Source: Seleniibacterium sp963677135
GTDB lineage: Bacteria; Desulfobacterota; Desulfuromonadia; Desulfuromonadales; Geopsychrobacteraceae
DNA: 64,000 nt
Direction of reading: 5' to 3'
NCBI GenBank assembly: GCA_963677135.2
Contig: CAXXLS010000012.1
Location: 248,001-312,000, forward strand
Shown here: piece after piece, positions 42,930 through 51,889 of the stretch
Layout of the letters: every line of letters begins with the position of its first letter
Numbering within the stretch: the first letter of the stretch is position 1
Notes under the pieces: generated by a model
What the model was told of the DNA's origin: nothing
Database searches by the model: none
What the model saw: the letters and a program-made list of their open reading frames with translations, nothing else
Program-made: the position numbers and the translations under genes

Positions 42930-44138
42930 CTACTGTTCGAGCAGGTGTTTGATGATGGCATCAATCTCTTCTGGGCTCAGGTAGTCCGCTGACGGCATCA
43001 TGGGAGCATAGCCCTTCACCAGTTCACTGTTCGGTTCGAGCAGGGCCTTGCGCAGATATTCGGCATCGACCTTGAGCGTCACGTCCTCACCGTTGCGTTC
43101 GACGGTGACCTCTTTGCTTCCCAGCCCCTTGAAAGTCGGGGCGATGCTCTCACTGCCATCGGTCGAATGGCAGCCGATGCAGCCGTTCTCTTCCAGCAGT
43201 TGGGCCGCATCGGGACCGGCATCGGCAACCGCCTTGCCGAGCAGGTAGTCAACCACGGCCTGCAGGTCCTCCTGGCTGATGGCGGCTTCGTCGTATTCCG
43301 GCATCATTGCCTCGTAGCCCTGGACGACTTCACTGTTGGGATCCCGGATCGCCCGCTTCAGGTAGTCTTCATCAATGGTGATTTCGATGGTCTGGCCATC
43401 CTTGTCAAGCTGCCGTGGCTGCCCGGCGAGTTCGAACAGGCTGGGGGCGATCCCGTCACTGCCGTCAAGGCTGTGACAGCCGATACAGCCCTGCTCGTTG
43501 AGAACCACGAGGCCGCGCGGTTCGCCACTTGGTTCTTTGGGCTTGGCCCATTCCGCGTATTCAGCCTCGGGCAGAACTTCAATGGTCGTCAACATGTCGG
43601 CATGGCCGACCCCGCAGTATTCGGTACACTGAACATCGTAGCTCCCCGGCTCGGTCGCCTTGAACCAGACGTAGGTCTCCATACCGGGAACCATATCCTT
43701 TTTGATGCGGAACGCAGGAACAAAGAAACTGTGCAGGACGTCGGTCGCCGTCAGCTTGACCTTGACGGGTTTGTTGACCGGGACATAGAGTTTGGTCTCT
43801 TTACGGCCGTCCGGGTAGATGAACTGCCAGGACCACATGCGCCCGACGGCATTGACTTCCATGGCATCCTTGGGGACCTCTGTCAGGCCGACATAGTGCA
43901 CCCAGCCATACCAGAACATGGTCATGACGATGATCAGCGGCAGCACGGTCCAGACCGTTTCCAGCAACCAGTTGCCATGGACATCGGAGGTTGGTTCCGG
44001 GTATTTGGAGCGTCGGTACTTGATGACGAAGTAGATGGTGACGACGGTGATTCCCAGAAGCAGCAACAGGGAAAAGCCGAAAATATAGATCAGAACACTA
44101 TCGACCGCCTGGGCAGTGGGATTATTCAGCTGGTTCAC
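42930..44138 (-). CDS. coxB: Cytochrome c oxidase subunit II with two C-terminal cytochrome c domains
   Basis: 402 residues. Two N-terminal helices (about 15-40 and 60-82), then the CuA domain with ligands H136, C171, C175, H179 and M182 (CTEYCGVGHADM), then two haem c domains with CIGCH at 218-222 and 320-324, each followed by a GYEAMMP/GYAPMMP axial Met segment. Single-haem caa3 subunits are common; two haem domains are less so and probably let the complex take electrons directly from periplasmic cytochromes. GTG start with AGGAG. Fifth gene of the leftward oxidase operon. Confidence 0.94.
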   Translation of the reverse strand: MNQLNNPTAQAVDSVLIYIFGFSLLLLLGITVVTIYFVIKYRRSKYPEPTSDVHGNWLLETVWTVLPLIIVMTMFWYGWVHYVGLTEVPKDAMEVNAVGRMWSWQFIYPDGRKETKLYVPVNKPVKVKLTATDVLHSFFVPAFRIKKDMVPGMETYVWFKATEPGSYDVQCTEYCGVGHADMLTTIEVLPEAEYAEWAKPKEPSGEPRGLVVLNEQGCIGCHSLDGSDGIAPSLFELAGQPRQLDKDGQTIEITIDEDYLKRAIRDPNSEVVQGYEAMMPEYDEAAISQEDLQAVVDYLLGKAVADAGPDAAQLLEENGCIGCHSTDGSESIAPTFKGLGSKEVTVERNGEDVTLKVDAEYLRKALLEPNSELVKGYAPMMPSADYLSPEEIDAIIKHLLEQ

Positions 44139-44147
44139 AGATCACTC

Positions 44148-44444
44148 CTAACGATAAAGGATATCGGTAAACGTCAGACCGACAAAAATAGCCAGAATCA
44201 CGAGTAATACCAGCAGGCCGATTTTGAAAAGGCGTGATTCCTGCTTCAAATGCATGAAGATAAAGATGACCAGCGCCGATTTGATCGAGGCGATTATCAG
44301 AGCCGCCCACACGTGGAACGCGCCCATGGGAATGCGGGAGACGACAACGGTAATGATGGTCAGGACCAGCAGCGCAACCCAGACCACGACAAAGGTCCGG
44401 TAGGGGACCGGTTCGTGTTTATGCTCATGTTCGTGTGCAGACAT
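44148..44444 (-). CDS. coxD: Cytochrome c oxidase subunit IV (caa3/CoxD type)
   Basis: 98 residues, His-rich N-terminus (HEHEHKHEP) then three helices (about 18-38, 45-68, 75-95), with ALIIASIKSALVIFIFMHLK typical of bacterial subunit IV. Nine bases before coxB and eight after coxC. Structural or assembly subunit of the oxidase. Confidence 0.88.
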   Translation of the reverse strand: MSAHEHEHKHEPVPYRTFVVVWVALLVLTIITVVVSRIPMGAFHVWAALIIASIKSALVIFIFMHLKQESRLFKIGLLVLLVILAIFVGLTFTDILYR

Positions 44445-44452
44445 GGTTCACC

Positions 44453-45052
44453 TCACAGAATCAGGTAGTAAAGGGGGAACAGGAAGATCCAGACCAGGTC
44501 GACCAGGTGCCAGTACAGAGCGCTGTTCTCCAGCAGAGTGTAGCGATCACTGGTCACTTTGCCTTTAGCAACCATCCTGGCGACGATGGCGATCAGGGAA
44601 CCTCCCAGCACAACATGCAGACCATGCAGACCCGCCGTAAAATAGTACAGGTTGAAGAAGGACGAGACCCCCGCACCCATTTCGGCCAGCTGCTCGGAGC
44701 CGGGATAGATGCCGTGGCTGATCTCAATGGACCATTCGAAGTACTTGTTGACCAGAAAGACAACGGCCAGGGCGATGGTGATCCAGCACAGGTTGACGCA
44801 GCGTTTGATCTCATTGCGCTGGATGGCGGTAATGGCCAGGGCGATGGTCAGACTGCTGGTGAGCAGAACCAGGGTGTTGACGGTGCCGAAGTAGATATTC
44901 AGCTTGTGGCTGGCCTCGGCGTACTCTTCGGGAAATTTCGCCAGGGAAATGGCATAGAGAATGAAGAGGCCGCTGAACAGGATCACCTCGGTATAAAGGA
45001 ACAGCCACATACCGAAGCGGGCGCCGACGTCGTCGCGGTGTTCAATACTCAT
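44453..45052 (-). CDS. coxC: Cytochrome c oxidase subunit III
   Basis: 199 residues, five helices as in the short bacterial form of subunit III. Family segments: GARFGMWLFLYTEVILFSGLF (about 9-29), NTLVLLTSSLTIALAI (about 58-73), YYFTAGLHGLHVVLGG (about 144-159) and YWHLVDLVWIFLFPLYYL at the C-terminus. Its start overlaps the coxA stop by 11 bases, indicating translational coupling. Confidence 0.94.
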   Translation of the reverse strand: MSIEHRDDVGARFGMWLFLYTEVILFSGLFILYAISLAKFPEEYAEASHKLNIYFGTVNTLVLLTSSLTIALAITAIQRNEIKRCVNLCWITIALAVVFLVNKYFEWSIEISHGIYPGSEQLAEMGAGVSSFFNLYYFTAGLHGLHVVLGGSLIAIVARMVAKGKVTSDRYTLLENSALYWHLVDLVWIFLFPLYYLIL

Positions 45053-46667
45053 CGGCTACGACTCCTTTGAATTCATAGGGACCTTTGGTGACAACCGGAT
45101 CGACCGGTCCGAAATTGTCCATCGGCGGCGGTGACGGAATCTGCCATTCCAGGGTCGCCGCGCCCCACGGGTTGTTACCGACGATTTTCCCCTTGCGGAT
45201 TCCGTTCCAGAGGTTGACGAACATCATAATCAGGCCCACCGCCAGAACCCATGAGCCGATGGTGGCGACCAGGTTAAGTGTATGGAATTGCGGCAGGTAA
45301 TCGTAATAGCGCCGTGGCATCCCCTGAATCCCGACAGCCTGCATCGCCATGTAGGTGACGTTGAAGCCGACGAACAGCAGGGCAAAGGCGATTACGGAGA
45401 TTTTATGGTTGTACATGCGCCCGGTAAATTTGGGCAGCCAGTAGTGCAGGGCTCCGAAAAAGGCGAAGCCGAGGCCGCCGAACATGGTGTAGTGAAAGTG
45501 CCCGACGACAAAGGTCGTATCGTGCAGGTGAATGTCGCTGGCAGCCGCTCCCAGAGCCAGTCCGCCCAGCCCGCCGATGGAGAAATTGAAAATGAAAGCC
45601 AGGGCGTAAAGCATCGGTGGCGCCATCTCGATGGACCCCTTGTAGAGGGTGGAGACCCAGTTGAAAACCTTGATGGCACTGGGGATGGCGACGATAAAGG
45701 TCAGGAACGAGAAGACCAGGATGGCGAAATCGCTCATCCCGCTGGTATACATGTGGTGAGCCCAGACCAGGGACCCGGCAAAGGCGATGGCCAGGCTGGA
45801 AAAGGCCATGGCCCAGTAACCGAACAGAGGTTTGCGTGAAAAAGTCGGAATGATCTCCGAAATAACGCCCATTCCCGGCAGGATCATGATGTAGACCGCA
45901 GGGTGGGAGTAGATCCAGAACAGGTGCTGGAACATGATTGGGTCGCCGCCGCGGGCGACATCGAACAGGCCGGCGCCGAAGATCCGCTCGAGAATAACCA
46001 GGACCAGGGTGATCCCCAGCATCGGGGTGGCCAGAACCTGAATCCAGGCTGTCGCGTAGAGGGTCCAGACGAAGAGGGGCAGGCGGCCCCAGGTCATCCC
46101 TTCGGCCCGTAGCCGATGGATCGTGGTAACGAAGTTGATCCCGGTCAGGATGGATGACATCCCGAGCATGAATGCGGCGAAAGCGGCCAGACTGACGTTG
46201 GTGCTGGTCTGGGTGCTGAAGGGGACGTAGAAGGTCCAGCCGGTATCGGGAGCTCCTCCTCCTGAGAAGATGGCGACGACCGCGAGGATGGCACCGGCCA
46301 CGTAACAGTACCACGACAGCAGGTTGATCTTCGGGAAGGAAACGTCCCGGGCCCCGATCTGGATGGGCAGGACCAGGTTGCCGAAGGCCGCCGGTACGCT
46401 CGGGATAATGAACAGGAAGATCATGATAATGCCGTGAACCGTAAAGGTGGCATTATAGGTCTGCGCCCCCATGATGGTGACCCCGGGAGCGATCAGCTCC
46501 AGGCGGATGGCGATCCCCAGGCAGGCGCCGATGATAAACATGGTGACGATGCAGCACAGGTACATGATGCCGATGCGTTTATGATCGGTTGACAACAACC
46601 AGCCAAGAATTCCCGATCTCGGGCTTTCACTGTAAAATCCGGTATTGGTCAGAGTTGTATCGGTCAT
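45042..46667 (-). CDS. coxA: Cytochrome c oxidase subunit I, type A2 haem-copper oxidase
   Basis: 541-residue, 12-helix catalytic subunit that reduces O2 and pumps protons. Low-spin haem ligand H78 (TVHGIIMIF); CuB ligands H255 with crosslinked Y259 in WIYSHPAVYIMILPG, and H304-H305 (VWAHHMYTSG); haem ligands in VVGHFHYTMFGG. The YSHPxVY motif, with no Glu in the HPEV position, marks the A2 subtype, in which the tyrosine/serine pair replaces the D-channel glutamate. Overlaps the SCO stop by four bases. Confidence 0.96.
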   Translation of the reverse strand: MTDTTLTNTGFYSESPRSGILGWLLSTDHKRIGIMYLCCIVTMFIIGACLGIAIRLELIAPGVTIMGAQTYNATFTVHGIIMIFLFIIPSVPAAFGNLVLPIQIGARDVSFPKINLLSWYCYVAGAILAVVAIFSGGGAPDTGWTFYVPFSTQTSTNVSLAAFAAFMLGMSSILTGINFVTTIHRLRAEGMTWGRLPLFVWTLYATAWIQVLATPMLGITLVLVILERIFGAGLFDVARGGDPIMFQHLFWIYSHPAVYIMILPGMGVISEIIPTFSRKPLFGYWAMAFSSLAIAFAGSLVWAHHMYTSGMSDFAILVFSFLTFIVAIPSAIKVFNWVSTLYKGSIEMAPPMLYALAFIFNFSIGGLGGLALGAAASDIHLHDTTFVVGHFHYTMFGGLGFAFFGALHYWLPKFTGRMYNHKISVIAFALLFVGFNVTYMAMQAVGIQGMPRRYYDYLPQFHTLNLVATIGSWVLAVGLIMMFVNLWNGIRKGKIVGNNPWGAATLEWQIPSPPPMDNFGPVDPVVTKGPYEFKGVVADEY

Positions 46668-47440
46668 TTTTTCTTCTTTCTTCCGCCGAGGATAAGAAAA
46701 AGTAAAAAGCTTCCCAGGGTGAGCAGAATAACTGTGGCGCTGACACGCATCAGGTTGAAGACATAGCGACGCCCTTCCGGATCGTAACTGAAGCAGAACT
46801 GCAGGGCTTTGCTGATCGGCTTGCCGATCCGACCCTCACTGGCCTCGAGGAGGGCCATGGACAGATCGATGGCAGAAAACCGCTGGCCGATCAGGTACCG
46901 GACCAGGGTGCCGTCCTTGGTCACCACAAACGCCGCGATGGGGTGCAGGAAATCATCCTTCTCTTTTTTGAAGTAGTAACCGGCGGCATCCGTCAGTTTG
47001 AGAATGTTCTCCTGCTGGCCGGTAAGAAACTTCCAGGCGTCCGGGGGATAAGGGGCCTGCATGGCAGTGAGAAAGGTCTTTTTGCTGTGGGCCGCCATCT
47101 CCGGAGTTTCCTCGGGATCGAAACTCACGGTGATCACCTGGTATGATTCTCCGGGGGTCAGTTTGATATCCGGCAGAACCGCGGCCAGCCCGCCGAGCAT
47201 CATGTTGCAGACATTGCGGCAGTTGTAGAAGACCGGGACGATCAGGGTCGGACGGTCGACCAGCTGGGCGAGGGAGACGGGTGCTCCGGTCGAATCGACA
47301 AAATCGATATCGAGGGGGATTTTCTGGCCGAGTCGCTCCACCAGCTCAACCCTGCCGTCGGCCGCCAGGAGAGGGGTTGCAGAAAAGAACAGAAGGACTA
47401 GAATTATGAGCAGTTTTCTGATCAGCAAAGAATCCCTCAC
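46664..47440 (-). CDS. SCO1/SenC-family copper chaperone
   Basis: Membrane-anchored thioredoxin-like protein that helps assemble the CuA centre of CoxB. Hydrophobic signal/anchor (LLIILVLLFFSATPLLA), copper-binding CRNVC and distal His in FLHPIA, plus a C-terminal helix (VILLTLGSFLLFLIL) ending in GGRKKKK, an extra anchor not found in all SCO proteins. The open frame runs to 47572 but the upstream part is not homologous; I use GTG at 47440, and TTG at 47428 (GAGGGA upstream) is also possible. First gene of the oxidase operon. Confidence 0.88.
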   Translation of the reverse strand: MRDSLLIRKLLIILVLLFFSATPLLAADGRVELVERLGQKIPLDIDFVDSTGAPVSLAQLVDRPTLIVPVFYNCRNVCNMMLGGLAAVLPDIKLTPGESYQVITVSFDPEETPEMAAHSKKTFLTAMQAPYPPDAWKFLTGQQENILKLTDAAGYYFKKEKDDFLHPIAAFVVTKDGTLVRYLIGQRFSAIDLSMALLEASEGRIGKPISKALQFCFSYDPEGRRYVFNLMRVSATVILLTLGSFLLFLILGGRKKKK

Positions 47441-47781
47441 GGCGTAGTCAATAAATGGTTGTCGAGAAATTGAACTAAAGCGGTCGGAAAGTGCTGGTAA
47501 AGAATACCGAATCTCAAAATATTTGTAAATCATACCGCAAAAAAAAGCGGTTGGCAGCAGGCAGGGTGACAAGCTATATAGTTGCTGTCCGCAAATCGTC
47601 CTGCCGGGCCGGAGGTCAAAGGGGCTGAGCGGGCGCAGAATAAATGCTGATACATGAAAGTTTCGTCCTCGGGTGCCGGGCTTTGGTGTCCGCAGCTGAA
47701 CGGGGAGGTTCGGAGCCGGGACGGGAGGCCGAATATCTCAACCGGGGCCTGAAGGGGCTTCACATTCTGGGGGAGGACTCT

Positions 47782-47976
47782 ATGAACGATGAACTACAAG
47801 AACGATTGACCGAACTTGAAATTAAGTTTTCGCACCAGGCGCTGCAGGTGGAAGAACTCAATGATGTCGTGATCGAGTGTCATAAGCGCATCGACCAGCT
47901 TGTCAAAGAAAATCAGCGATTGACGAAAATGCTGGAAAGCCTTGCCGAAAACCTTGAGGAATCCCCGGATGAGTAA
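47782..47976 (+). CDS. slyX: SlyX-family protein
   Basis: 64-residue acidic coiled-coil protein: LQERLTELEIKFSHQALQV and VEELNDVVIECHKRIDQLVK, with the QALQVEELNDVV core of SlyX. The ATG at 47782 has GGGAGGA upstream. Its last codons overlap the rhodanese gene (ATG at 47969), so it heads a coupled four-gene unit. Cellular role of SlyX is unknown. Confidence 0.88.
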   Translation: MNDELQERLTELEIKFSHQALQVEELNDVVIECHKRIDQLVKENQRLTKMLESLAENLEESPDE

Positions 47977-48505
47977 CTGGTGTCCCAAGACGGATATGCG
48001 GCGCGTCACGCTCGAGGCCCTGATCCTCTGCTTCCTGGCTTTCGCCGTCGGGCTGAGCCTTAACTTTTCCATGGTTTTCAAGGCGTTCTCCGGAAAAACC
48101 ATGACCTCTTCCGTCGTCGACCTCGGCACCTCGAGGGAGGCGGCCATCAGTCCCGGGCAGGCTGATGCCCTGCCGTTGCCGGTGATGCTCGAGGAGCTGG
48201 ACGCTCTGCTGGCCGACGGCGCCGTCCTGGTCGATGCCCGCAGTCGCACCGCCTACGCGGACGCTCATCTGCAGGGGGCGCTATCCCTGCCTCTGGGCGA
48301 CTTCGACGAGCTGTTGCCGGTCTTTAAAGGTAAGGTTCCCCCCGTGACTACCCTGATTGTCTACTGCAGTGGCTTCGGGTGCCCGGATTCCTTCGATCTG
48401 GGAGTCCGGCTGCTAAAAGCAGGTTACCAGGATGTCCTGGTTTATGAAGGGGGCATTCCGGAGTGGAAGGATGCGGGCCGCCCGCTGGAAGGTGGGACGC
48501 GATGA
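47969..48505 (+). CDS. Membrane-anchored rhodanese-domain protein
   Basis: 178 residues: N-terminal helix (about 18-38, LILCFLAFAVGLSLNFSMVF), then a rhodanese domain with DARSRTAYADAHLQGALSLP (about 90-109) and the active-site loop IVYCSGFGCPDSFDL containing the persulfide Cys (about 131-145). Start at ATG 47969 overlapping slyX, with GAGGAA upstream. Followed with ATGA overlap by a MauE/DoxX protein. Likely a periplasmic sulfur or thiol-redox carrier working with its partner. Confidence 0.9.
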   Translation: MSNWCPKTDMRRVTLEALILCFLAFAVGLSLNFSMVFKAFSGKTMTSSVVDLGTSREAAISPGQADALPLPVMLEELDALLADGAVLVDARSRTAYADAHLQGALSLPLGDFDELLPVFKGKVPPVTTLIVYCSGFGCPDSFDLGVRLLKAGYQDVLVYEGGIPEWKDAGRPLEGGTR

Positions 48506-48942
48506 CCTTGTTTGGCAAACTGATTTATCACGGCTGTCGTTTGGTACTGGCAGCGGTTTTTATCTACGCTGGCGTTGTCAAGGCTCATGACGTGGTGGCG
48601 TTCGCCGGTCAGATCGCCAATTATCAGATCCTTCCCTATGCCTGGAATTACCTGGTCGCCGCCACCTTGCCCTACCTGGAGCTTTTGTGCGGCATCCTGC
48701 TGCTCATCAACTGTCGGGTGCGCCCGGCGTTGCTGATTGTCTTTGTTTTGAACCTGGTGTTCATCGCGGCTCTGATCTCGGCGGTGGTTCGAGGCTTTGA
48801 CATCGACTGCGGCTGTTTCAAGCCTGGCGGGGACAACCCGACGACCCCGATGATGGCCCTGCTGCGCGACCTGGTTCTGCTGGTGCTGATGCTGCTGACC
48901 TGGTTCACCCGTTGCCTGCAGCGTCCGCAGGAGTCCGACTGA
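48502..48942 (+). CDS. MauE/DoxX-family redox membrane protein
   Basis: 146 residues with four helices (about 8-30, 45-68, 72-95, 115-135) and a FDIDCGCFKPGG loop (about 100-111) typical of MauE-like proteins, which are thought to help disulfide formation or electron transfer for periplasmic enzymes. Start ATG overlaps the rhodanese stop (ATGA), and its stop overlaps the next start (TGATG). Rhodanese + MauE/DoxX pairs recur in deltaproteobacteria, as far as I know; exact role unproven. Confidence 0.83.
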   Translation: MTLFGKLIYHGCRLVLAAVFIYAGVVKAHDVVAFAGQIANYQILPYAWNYLVAATLPYLELLCGILLLINCRVRPALLIVFVLNLVFIAALISAVVRGFDIDCGCFKPGGDNPTTPMMALLRDLVLLVLMLLTWFTRCLQRPQESD

Positions 48943-49988
48943 TGGCTCGCGACCCCTGGCAGGAGAGCCTGAAGGAAAGTATCTGCAATGTCGCGGACCT
49001 GGCCCGGCGTTTTGACGTTGATATCAGTGCTCTGCAGGCTGTCGCCGAACGCTACCCTTTCCGGATCACCCCCTATTATTTCAGCCTGATCCGGGAGCAG
49101 GGGGATCCCATCTGGAAGCAGTGCGTGCCGGATATCCGGGAGTTGGCAGATGAGGGGCTGGAAGATCCTTTGGCGGAAGAGTCTCTGGCGCCGGTATCCA
49201 CTGTTGTCCATCGCTATCCCGACCGGGCCATCTTCCTGGTGTCGGGGAGTTGCGCCGGCTACTGCCGGTTCTGTACCCGCAAGCGCAAAGTCGGTTGCGC
49301 CGGGATGTCAATCAGCTTTCGCGAACTGCGTGACGGGATTGACTACATCGCGGCAACGCCGGAAATCCATGACGTCATTTTTTCGGGCGGCGACCCCCTG
49401 GTTCTGCCCGATTCGGTGCTGGAGGACCTGCTGGCCCGGGTTCACGCTATTCCGCATGTCGAGATTATTCGCATTGGCTCCCGGGTGCCGGTGACCTTGC
49501 CCGAGCGGATCACCGATCAGCTCTGCGCGATGCTCAAAAAGTATCAACCCCTGTATCTCAATACCCATTTCAATCATCCCCGGGAACTGACTGAGCAGGC
49601 GGCGCGGGCCTGTGGACGACTGGCTGATGCCGGGATCGTGCTGGGTAACCAGACGGTATTGCTGCGCGGGGTCAACGACCATTCTGGAACTATTGCCGAC
49701 CTGTTCCGCGGGTTGTTGAAAATGAGGGTGCGGCCCTACTACCTGCATCATATGGATCTGACCCGCGGGACGGCCCATTTCAGGACCCCGGTGGCTACCG
49801 GTCTGGATATCGTCAAGTCATTGCGTGGTCCGGTCTCCGGCCTGGCGTCGCCGCATTATGTTATCGATCTGCCCGGTGGTAAAGGAAAGGTCCCCCTGGT
49901 GCCGGAGTACGTCCGCAGAGAAGCGGGGAAGATGCTGATTACGACCAGCAGCGGTGATATCGTGGAGTATCCGGATATCCGGGAATGA
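48942..49988 (+). CDS. KamA-family radical SAM aminomutase-like protein
   Basis: 348-residue radical SAM protein of the lysine 2,3-aminomutase group. Cluster motif CAGYCRFCTRKRKVG (about 106-120) follows LVSGSCAG; PLP-domain segments include HFNHPRELT and GNQTVLLRGVND, and the C-terminal PHYVIDLPGGKGKVPLVPEYV holds the PLP lysine region. It lacks the long C-terminal extension of clostridial KamA (about 416), nearer EpmB length (about 342). It could be an EF-P lysine mutase (EpmB-like) or a beta-lysine osmolyte enzyme; no efp or ablB lies nearby. Start overlaps the MauE gene. Confidence 0.85.
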   Translation: MARDPWQESLKESICNVADLARRFDVDISALQAVAERYPFRITPYYFSLIREQGDPIWKQCVPDIRELADEGLEDPLAEESLAPVSTVVHRYPDRAIFLVSGSCAGYCRFCTRKRKVGCAGMSISFRELRDGIDYIAATPEIHDVIFSGGDPLVLPDSVLEDLLARVHAIPHVEIIRIGSRVPVTLPERITDQLCAMLKKYQPLYLNTHFNHPRELTEQAARACGRLADAGIVLGNQTVLLRGVNDHSGTIADLFRGLLKMRVRPYYLHHMDLTRGTAHFRTPVATGLDIVKSLRGPVSGLASPHYVIDLPGGKGKVPLVPEYVRREAGKMLITTSSGDIVEYPDIRE

Positions 49989-50046
49989 CAAGGGGCGGGC
50001 GAAAACTGACGATTTAAGACGATCACAAATCAAAACTAAAACCAAA

Positions 50047-50506
50047 GACCGCGGGGCCGCGCCCCCGCCCGGCGCCTTACTGTTTGTCCCAGGCGGGCGA
50101 CAAATAGTAAGCACAAAGCGCCCTTTTTTACCTGTCCGGGGGGCAATCCGCTGTTCCCTGTCGGCAGCATTCATTACAGGAATCACCCGGCCCACGCTGA
50201 GCAGGCTCAGCTAAAGGCCAGAACCGCAAAAACACCAAAGGTGTTTTGACCGTTGAAAAGACCCTCACTTCCAAGCCGCGCAGCGGCTTTGCGGTTCTGC
50301 CCGTTGATGCGCCAGCATCCGGGCGGGTTGTCATGTGCTGGCGACAGCAATAAATCGCAGGCTGACTCAGTTGTCGGCAGTGTGTTTGACCTTCAGGGCA
50401 TTTTTGCTTCCTTTTGTTGCCCAGGACAAAAGGAAGCCGGCTGCCGGGCCGGGACCCGGCGGTTTTGATGTTGCTTTAAGGTTTAAACAGACACAGTCAA
50501 AGACTA
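50047..50506. repeat. Repeat unit 1 (most divergent full copy)
   Basis: Hairpins: 50076-50111 (13 pairs, one G-T), AAAACACC/GGTGTTTT 50229-50247, AAGCCGC/GCGGCTT 50273-50289, closing stem CAGAACCGCAAA (50219-50230) with TTTGCGGTTCTG (50288-50299), GCTTCCTTTTGT/ACAAAAGGAAGC 50406-50437, GCCGGG/CCCGGC 50443-50460. Confidence 0.9.
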
Positions 50507-50969
50507 GACCGCGGGGTCGCGCCCCCGCCCGGCGCCTTACTATTTGTCCCAGGCGGGCGACAAATAGTAAGCACAAAACGCCCTTTTTACCTGTCTGGGG
50601 GACAATCCGCTGTTCCCTGTCGGCAGCATTCATTACAGCAACGACCCGGCCCACGCTGAGCAGGCTCAGCTAAAGGCCAGAACCGAAAAAATGCCATAGG
50701 CATTTTGACAGAGGCAACATATTCAATGTCCAAGCCGCGCAGCGGCTTTGCGGTTCTGCCCGTTGATGCGACAGCATCCGGGCGGGTTGTCATGTGCTGG
50801 CGACAGCAATAAAGCGCAGACGGACTCAGTTGTCGTCAGAGTACTTGACCTTAAAGAGTTTCTTTTCCTCCCTTTTCTTTGCGACCAAAGAAAAGGGAGT
50901 CGGCTGGCGGGCCGAGACCCGCCGACCTTGATCTTGCTTTAAAGTTTTAACAGACACAATCAAAGACTA
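50507..50969. repeat. Repeat unit 2
   Basis: 463 bp. First half is like unit 1, second half like units 3-4, so it looks like an intermediate or recombinant. The variable hairpin reads AAAATGCC/GGCATTTT; the pyrimidine hairpin is CTCCCTTTTCTTTG/CAAAGAAAAGGGAG. Confidence 0.9.
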
Positions 50970-51429
50970 GACCGCAGGGTCGCGCCCCCGCCCGGCGCCT
51001 TACTATTTGTCCCAGGCGGGCGACAAATAGTAAGCACAAAGCGCCCTCTTTTACATGTCCGGATGACGATCAGCAATTCCCGGTAGGGAGCATTCAGGCC
51101 AGCAACGACCCGGCCCACGCTGAGCAGGCTCAGCTAAAGGCCAGAACCGCAAAAATGCCGCAGGCATTTTGGTAAATGATCTGTGATCTTCAAGCCGCGC
51201 AGCGGCTTTTCGGTTCTGCCCGTTTATGCGTCAGCATCCGGGCGGGTTGTCATGTGCTGGCGACAGCAATAAATCGCAGACGGATTCAGTTGTCGTCAGA
51301 GTACTTGACCTTAAAGAGTTTCTTTTCCTCCCTTTTCTTTGCGATCAAAGAAAAGGGAGTCGGCTGGCGGGCCGAGACCCGCCGACCTTGATCTTGCTTT
51401 AAAGTTTTAACAGACACAATCAAAGACTA
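50970..51429. repeat. Repeat unit 3
   Basis: 460 bp. The first roughly 300 bases appear identical to unit 4, with only a handful of substitutions in the rest, implying a recent duplication. Pyrimidine hairpin at 51328-51359. Confidence 0.9.
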
Positions 51430-51889
51430 GACCGCAGGGTCGCGCCCCCGCCCGGCGCCTTACTATTTGTCCCAGGCGGGCGACAAATAGTAAGCACAAA
51501 GCGCCCTCTTTTACATGTCCGGATGACGATCAGCAATTCCCGGTAGGGAGCATTCAGGCCAGCAACGACCCGGCCCACGCTGAGCAGGCTCAGCTAAAGG
51601 CCAGAACCGCAAAAATGCCGCAGGCATTTTGGTAAATGATCTGTGATCTTCAAGCCGCGCAGCGGCTTTTCGGTTCTGCCCGTTTATGCGTCAGCATCCG
51701 GGCGGGTTGTCATGTGCTGGCGACAGCAATAAAGCGCAGACGGACTCAGTTGTCGTCAGAGTACTTGACCTTAAAGAGTTTCTTTTCCTCCCTTTTCTTT
51801 GCGACCAAAGAAAAGGGAGTCGGCTGGCGGGCCGAGACCCGCCGACTTTGATGTTACTTTAATGTTTTAACAGACACAATCAAAGACAA
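51430..51889. repeat. Repeat unit 4
   Basis: 460 bp, near-copy of unit 3. Differences cluster in the last 150 bases, for example GCGACC for GCGATC in the hairpin loop and GATGTTACTTTAATG for GATCTTGCTTTAAAG. Confidence 0.9.

Noticed and set aside
42115..46314. Long frames on both strands through ctaB and the cox genes (for example 45403-46314)
   Set aside because: These are GC-rich antisense or alternate-frame shadows; the oxidase frames show conserved metal ligands and helices.
50748..51851. Short frames of 60-71 codons inside the repeat units (for example 51176-51391 and 51636-51851)
   Set aside because: They lack start signals, change or lose frame in other units and have low-complexity hairpin-encoded sequence; the structure of the repeat explains them better than protein selection.
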